NCBI RefSeq assembly: GCF_001984155.1 | Contig: NZ_MTQO01000046.1 | Coordinates: forward strand, 1-64,000 | Source: Actinosynnema sp. ALI-1.44 | GTDB taxonomy: Bacteria; Actinomycetota; Actinomycetes; Mycobacteriales; Pseudonocardiaceae | Length of the DNA: 64,000 nt | Reading direction: 5' to 3' | Shown: one piece after another, positions 60,326 through 64,000 of the stretch | How the letters are laid out: the number at the start of each line of letters is the position of its first letter | How positions within the stretch are numbered: position 1 is the first letter of the stretch | Translations under genes and position numbers: made by a program | The notes under the pieces: generated by a model | The model's input: the letters and a program-made list of their open reading frames with translations, nothing else | Databases searched by the model: none | Told to the model about the DNA's origin: nothing

Positions 60326-62044
60326 TCAGTTGGCAGGGGCGGGGGCGGTGGTTTCCAGGGCTGGGGCTGGTTGTGCCGGTGGAGGCGGTGGTTCCTCGGT
60401 CGCGGTGGGTGCGGGCGCGTCGGCGGTGGATACCGCCGGTGGCGGTGGCGGTGGTGCTTCGGCGACGGTGGCGTCGCCTTCCGATGGTGCTGATCCAGTC
60501 GGGTTGCCGGTGGACGGCGTGCTGTCCGGGGTAGTCGCCGATTCGGCCGTGGGTTCGTTGCGGAGCGCCGCCGAAGGGCTGGCCGTCCCACCGGATTGAG
60601 ACGTCGCCGAAGCCGGACCCGGTGCGCGGGGCGAGGCGCCGGTGCCGTCGGTGCTGTTGTCGCCGTCGATGTCGCCGTTGGGTTGGCCGGGGTTGTCGCG
60701 GTTGGTGGCATCGGTGGGACGCGGTGGGCGTTTCTTGGTCGTTCCCGGTTGCGCCGGATTTCCTGCCTGTGCTCCAGGTTGGTCGGCTTGGGCCGGAGCG
60801 GAGTTGTCGCGTGCCGGGGGCGAGGTGTCGGCGGTGAAGGGTGAGGGAATAACCGCCAATGCCAGGACGAGCATGATGAACGTGCCGAGGAACACCTTGG
60901 TGCGGTGCAGGCGCCTGCGTGGCCTGGTCAGCTCCGGGGGCGTGCAGTCGTGGTCCGGCCTGCGAGGCACAGGGACCAGACCGTCCGGATCGGGCACCGT
61001 GGACTGGTGCGCAGCCAGGGCGGCACCCAGCGCGATGACGCTCTTGGGATCGGTGTCCACCGCCACCGGACGGCCCAGCTTCGTCGAGATCACCTGTTCG
61101 ACCAGGGGAATCCGGGACGATCCGCCAACCAGCAGGACCGCGTCCACGTCGTCGGCGGCCACCTCGGCCGACGCGATGGTGCGTGCCAGGGCATCGACCG
61201 TGTCGGCGAGAACGGGCGAGATCAGCGACTCGAACTGCGTACGTGTCACGGTGACCTGCGAGGTGGCTCCCGGGAACAGCACAGGGATGGTCGCCTCGGT
61301 GTCGGTGGACAGGGCTTCCTTGGCCTCGGTGCATTCACGGCGCAGCCGGGCCATCGCGATCGGGTCGTCGCAGCCGGATTCCGCACCGAGCACGTGCGAG
61401 ACGACCGCGTCGTCGAAATCGATGCCTCCGACACGGTCCAGGCCGTGCGGACTGCCCAGCAACTCGAAACCGCCTGCGGTCTTGCGGACCACCGCAGCGT
61501 CGAACGTGCCGCCGCCGAGGTCGTAGACGGCGATCGTGGCGCCCGGCGAGACGCGGGCGGCGGACGCGTACTGCACGGCGGCGGCCTGAGGTTCGGTGAG
61601 CAACACGACCTCCTCGAGTTCGACGTCGCCCAACGCGCCACGCAGGACAGCGATCCGGTGCGGCCCCCACGAGGCGGGGTGGGTGACAGCGACGGCATCC
61701 GGGGGTCCGCCCTCACGTTCGATGACCCGGTCGACCACCCAGCGCACCAGCGTGGCCGCCAGGTCGTGCGCCTCGTGCGGGGTGTCGCCGACCAGGATCG
61801 GAACCTCGTCGCCGATGCGTCTCTTGAACTCCCGCACCACCAGATCGGGGTCGGTCACCGCCCGTCGTTCCGCGGCGGCACCGACCAGCACCGTGTCCGG
61901 CCCGAAGAACAACACGGACGGCACAGCGGCCGACCTCGCGCCGAGCATGACGAGTTCGGTATGGACTGTCCTATCCGGAGTCTGGCGACAGATCGCCGCG
62001 GCCGTGAACGTCGTGCCGAGGTCGATCCCGAGTCGATACGGCAT
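60326..62044 (-). CDS. Membrane-anchored Hsp70-like protein
   Basis: 572 residues from ATG 62044. Residues 1-350 are an Hsp70 actin-like ATPase: LGIDLGTTFTAAAI, AVYDLGGGTFDAAVV and AVLLVGGSSRIPLVEQV. The peptide-binding domain is absent. Residues 384-403 are a membrane helix (VFLGTFIMLVLALAVIPSPF). The outer 170 residues are Pro/Thr/Ser/Ala-rich, ending in tracts of Pro. It is divergent from an IniB-like gene and a dynamin-type GTPase gene, which suggests a joint envelope function. Confidence 0.88.
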   Translation of the reverse strand: MPYRLGIDLGTTFTAAAICRQTPDRTVHTELVMLGARSAAVPSVLFFGPDTVLVGAAAERRAVTDPDLVVREFKRRIGDEVPILVGDTPHEAHDLAATLVRWVVDRVIEREGGPPDAVAVTHPASWGPHRIAVLRGALGDVELEEVVLLTEPQAAAVQYASAARVSPGATIAVYDLGGGTFDAAVVRKTAGGFELLGSPHGLDRVGGIDFDDAVVSHVLGAESGCDDPIAMARLRRECTEAKEALSTDTEATIPVLFPGATSQVTVTRTQFESLISPVLADTVDALARTIASAEVAADDVDAVLLVGGSSRIPLVEQVISTKLGRPVAVDTDPKSVIALGAALAAHQSTVPDPDGLVPVPRRPDHDCTPPELTRPRRRLHRTKVFLGTFIMLVLALAVIPSPFTADTSPPARDNSAPAQADQPGAQAGNPAQPGTTKKRPPRPTDATNRDNPGQPNGDIDGDNSTDGTGASPRAPGPASATSQSGGTASPSAALRNEPTAESATTPDSTPSTGNPTGSAPSEGDATVAEAPPPPPPAVSTADAPAPTATEEPPPPPAQPAPALETTAPAPAN

Positions 62045-62123
62045 GCCAATTCCTCCTCGTCGGGGGTGGGGCGTGCGTGTGATCGCACCACGGCAGCGGG
62101 TGTTAGCCGCCGGGACACGAACG

Positions 62124-62137
62124 AGGGGAATTCCCCT
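62124..62137. promoter_or_regulatory. 14-bp palindrome in the Hsp70/IniB divergent spacer
   Basis: AGGGGAATTCCCCT is a perfect palindrome about 120 bases before the IniB-like start and 80 before the Hsp70 start. It may bind a regulator controlling both. Confidence 0.45.
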
Positions 62138-62258
62138 ATGGCCCGCATCGGCATTGGGGGATCGGGCTTGTCGGCAACAGGTGATCCGCCCCGATGAGCC
62201 CATGGCGCCGCTGTCCTTACGTTGGTGGCTCACCCCGGTCCCCATGAAAGGAACAGTC

Positions 62259-63152
62259 ATGACGAGTCTGCTCCAGTTCATCCTCTCCCTGCTGCGCGAC
62301 CCGGAGTTTAAGCAGGAGTTCCGCGACGACCCCGCCGGAACGCTGGAGAAGCACGGGTTGGAAGGGCTGTGCGGCCAGGACGTCGCCGACGTGCTGCCGC
62401 TGGTCGTCGACAACAGCCGCGTGTCACTGGACCGCTCCTACGAGACCGGCAACAACCACGTGATGGTCGTGCCGCCACCGCCGTCCCCGCACCCGATGCC
62501 CGGTGAGCCAGGACTGCACTCCGTGGTGCGGCAGTTCGACTACATAACCAACACCTACGTCTACAACGACAGCCACGACACCGTGCTGGACAACTCCGTG
62601 AACCAGAACATCTGGGCATACGGTGACGTGTTCCAGAAGTTCGACAACGATCCGGTGGTGGCGTCCGGCGATGGTGCCGTCGCGGCAGGCGACGACGTGG
62701 ACGATGTGAACACCGGGGACATCGACGCCGACGACGGCGCCGCGGTCGCGGTCGGTGGTAACGCCACCGGGTCCAATGACGACAACTCCACACAAGCCAA
62801 CGTCCACAACTTCGGTTCGGGCGAAGTCGCCGTGGCGGGCACGGGCGGAACCGCGACCCAGAACGACTCCGATTCGCACGACGACATCGGCTCGCACAAC
62901 GACGTCGACGTGGACATCGCGTCCAACAACGATGTCAACTCGCACAACGACATCGACTCACACAACACGACAACGACAACGACCACGACAACGGCCACCG
63001 CGAACTCGAACAACCAGATCGATTCGCACGACGACATCGGGTCCCACAACGATGTCGATGTCGCCTCGCACAACGACGTCAACTCCAACAACGACCTGAG
63101 CACCCACACGGACGTCGCGTCCCACAACGACACTCTCGTCATCGCTCCGTAG
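62259..63152 (+). CDS. IniB-like protein with Asp/Asn/His repeats
   Basis: 297 residues from ATG 62259, with AAAGGA upstream. The first 60 residues (LLQFILSLLRDPEFKQEFRD then DPAGTLEKHGLEGLCGQDVA) are the IniB N-terminal domain. A middle part carries VYNDSHDTVLDNSVNQNIWA and acidic Gly/Ala stretches. The last third consists of short repeats of the type SHND/SNND alternating with DI or DV, interrupted by a run of nine Thr. Such a His/Asp-rich tail could bind metal or pack as beta-strands. Mycobacterial iniB is induced by cell-wall drugs. Confidence 0.8.
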   Translation: MTSLLQFILSLLRDPEFKQEFRDDPAGTLEKHGLEGLCGQDVADVLPLVVDNSRVSLDRSYETGNNHVMVVPPPPSPHPMPGEPGLHSVVRQFDYITNTYVYNDSHDTVLDNSVNQNIWAYGDVFQKFDNDPVVASGDGAVAAGDDVDDVNTGDIDADDGAAVAVGGNATGSNDDNSTQANVHNFGSGEVAVAGTGGTATQNDSDSHDDIGSHNDVDVDIASNNDVNSHNDIDSHNTTTTTTTTTATANSNNQIDSHDDIGSHNDVDVASHNDVNSNNDLSTHTDVASHNDTLVIAP

Positions 63153-63184
63153 AGGTGTTCGTGTCCGACACGCGGGGAGGAAGC

Positions 63185-64000
63185 ATGTCGACCGTCGTCG
63201 AAGTGATCGACACCGCGATCACGGCGGCCGAGGCCTACCACCGCGACGACCTGGCCGCCCGGCTCCGCCAGAGCCGGGCGCGGGCGTTGTCCGGCGAGGT
63301 GCGGGTCCTGGTCGCGGGCGGGTTCAAACAAGGCAAGAGCCGCCTGGTGAACGCGCTGGTCGGCGCCCCTGCCTGCCCGGTCGCCGACGACACCACACCG
63401 GCCAAGGCGATCACCCTGCGGTACGCCGACACTGCCGGGCCCATCGGGGACGACACGGGCCAGATCGGCCTGCCGAGCGGGATCCTGCGTGGACTGACCC
63501 TGGTGGACAGTCCGGTACTCGAACCGGCCGACGCGATCCTGATCGTGTCCGACGCGTCCGCCCCCTACACCCAGGCCGAGCTGGACCTGATCGACCAGGC
63601 ACGCGCCCTGGCACCGATCGTCGTCTGCGTGCTGTCCAAGGTGGACCTCCACCCCGGCTGGCGTGAGGTCGCCGAGCGCAACCAGGCATCGACCGGTCTG
63701 CCGGTGGTCCCGGTGTCGGCGGAGCTGCGGTGGCACGCGATGGCGACCGCGGACGCCGGGGTGAACGACGAGTCCGGGTTCCCGGCGTTGACCGCGGTCC
63801 TGCGCGCCGAACTGGGCGCACACCGGGGCACCCGGCGGTCGGCGGCGTACGAGGTCCTGGCGGTGACAGGCGACCTGACGGCGACGATGACCGGCGAGGT
63901 GGACGGCCTACGGGCCGAAGAGACCGAGCAGTTGGGGATCCGCTGGCAACAGGTGCTCAACGACGGCATCACCGACCTGATCGCGGACATCGACCACGAC
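63185..64000 (+). CDS. Dynamin-type GTPase, IniA/IniC-like (partial)
   Basis: ATG 63185 after GGGGAGGAAG; the frame runs off the window end at 64000 (272 residues seen). P-loop VLVAGGFKQGKSRLVNALVG, switch region ADDTTPAKAITLRYAD, G3 LTLVDSPVLEPADA and G4 VVCVLSKVDLH are present. The helical stalk starts at about residue 220. IniA and IniC are bacterial dynamin-like proteins that act on the membrane in drug tolerance. It follows the IniB-like gene by 32 bases and is probably followed by a second GTPase gene outside the window. Confidence 0.88.
   Translation, partial: MSTVVEVIDTAITAAEAYHRDDLAARLRQSRARALSGEVRVLVAGGFKQGKSRLVNALVGAPACPVADDTTPAKAITLRYADTAGPIGDDTGQIGLPSGILRGLTLVDSPVLEPADAILIVSDASAPYTQAELDLIDQARALAPIVVCVLSKVDLHPGWREVAERNQASTGLPVVPVSAELRWHAMATADAGVNDESGFPALTAVLRAELGAHRGTRRSAAYEVLAVTGDLTATMTGEVDGLRAEETEQLGIRWQQVLNDGITDLIADIDHD

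Noticed and set aside
62971-62999. ACGACAACG-type repeats considered as a possible microsatellite or CRISPR-like unit
   Set aside because: They lie in frame within the IniB-like gene and encode its poly-Thr tract. No CRISPR repeats with spacers were seen anywhere in the window.

Overview
The window is high-GC actinomycete chromosome. GTG starts are frequent, genes are tightly coupled by 1-4 base overlaps, and the family content (DUF742, SCO6745-type protein, IniB/dynamin-type GTPase locus, calerythrin-like EF-hand protein, GylR-type glycerol regulator) points to a filamentous actinomycete. A member of the Pseudonocardiaceae is likely, but that is inference from family content only.

Region 1 (1-6.9 kb) is accessory. 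An IS5-type insertion sequence enters from the left edge. Next comes a compact minus-strand operon: cytochrome P450, glycosyltransferase, a 25-codon mini-gene with a near-perfect Shine-Dalgarno, a NodU/CmcH-type carbamoyltransferase and an MFS exporter. The mini-gene (3894-3971) encodes a basic N-terminal half, a Gly-Gly and an aromatic/Cys C-terminus (RYTWTCAH). I read the operon as a candidate P450-modified, glycosylated and carbamoylated ribosomal peptide pathway. It is the most interesting item in the window.

Region 2 (6.9-14.2 kb) is also accessory. It holds a membrane-anchored HTH protein with a glycosidase-like but catalytically altered outer domain, a small secreted protein, a decayed sensor-domain gene, an endonuclease VII-like protein, a 44-bp perfect palindrome, small unknown genes, and a tyrosine integrase with a foreign C-terminal tail next to an AbrB-like gene. 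It ends at a tRNA-Leu(GAG), the likely integration target.

Region 3 (14.2-37.4 kb) is metabolic core. It contains an M20 peptidase; a GntR regulator divergent from an MHS-type transporter; a SCO6745-type protein; a LysR-led CoA-thioester operon (CoA-transferase, enoyl-CoA hydratase, acetoacetate decarboxylase-like, 3-hydroxyacyl-CoA dehydrogenase, acyl-CoA dehydrogenase); a DUF5997/LysR-effector-domain pair; and a complete glycerol locus. The glycerol locus has an IclR/GylR regulator, glpF, glpK, glpD and a second glycerol kinase fused to a hemerythrin-like domain. MarR/DoxX, EF-hand, CbiZ, thioredoxin, methyltransferase and Uma2 genes follow.

Region 4 (37.4-46.5 kb) is a decay zone. A DUF6119/TIGR04141-type gene is broken by one frameshift, an nSTAND-WD40 gene is broken several times, a HEAT-repeat gene is intact, and shards of an FAD oxidase, an IS21 transposase, a tyrosine recombinase and an ANTAR protein are packed into 700 bp.

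Region 5 (46.5-64 kb) holds a MacB-type ABC exporter with a divergent NarL-type two-component system, a DrrAB-type exporter, a dead alpha/beta hydrolase beside a short HxlR regulator, an S66 peptidase, a prolyl oligopeptidase, a DUF2199-like protein, an orphan DUF742 protein and a secreted SGNH hydrolase. It ends in an iniBAC-like envelope-stress locus: membrane Hsp70, an IniB-like repeat protein and a dynamin-type GTPase cut by the window edge.
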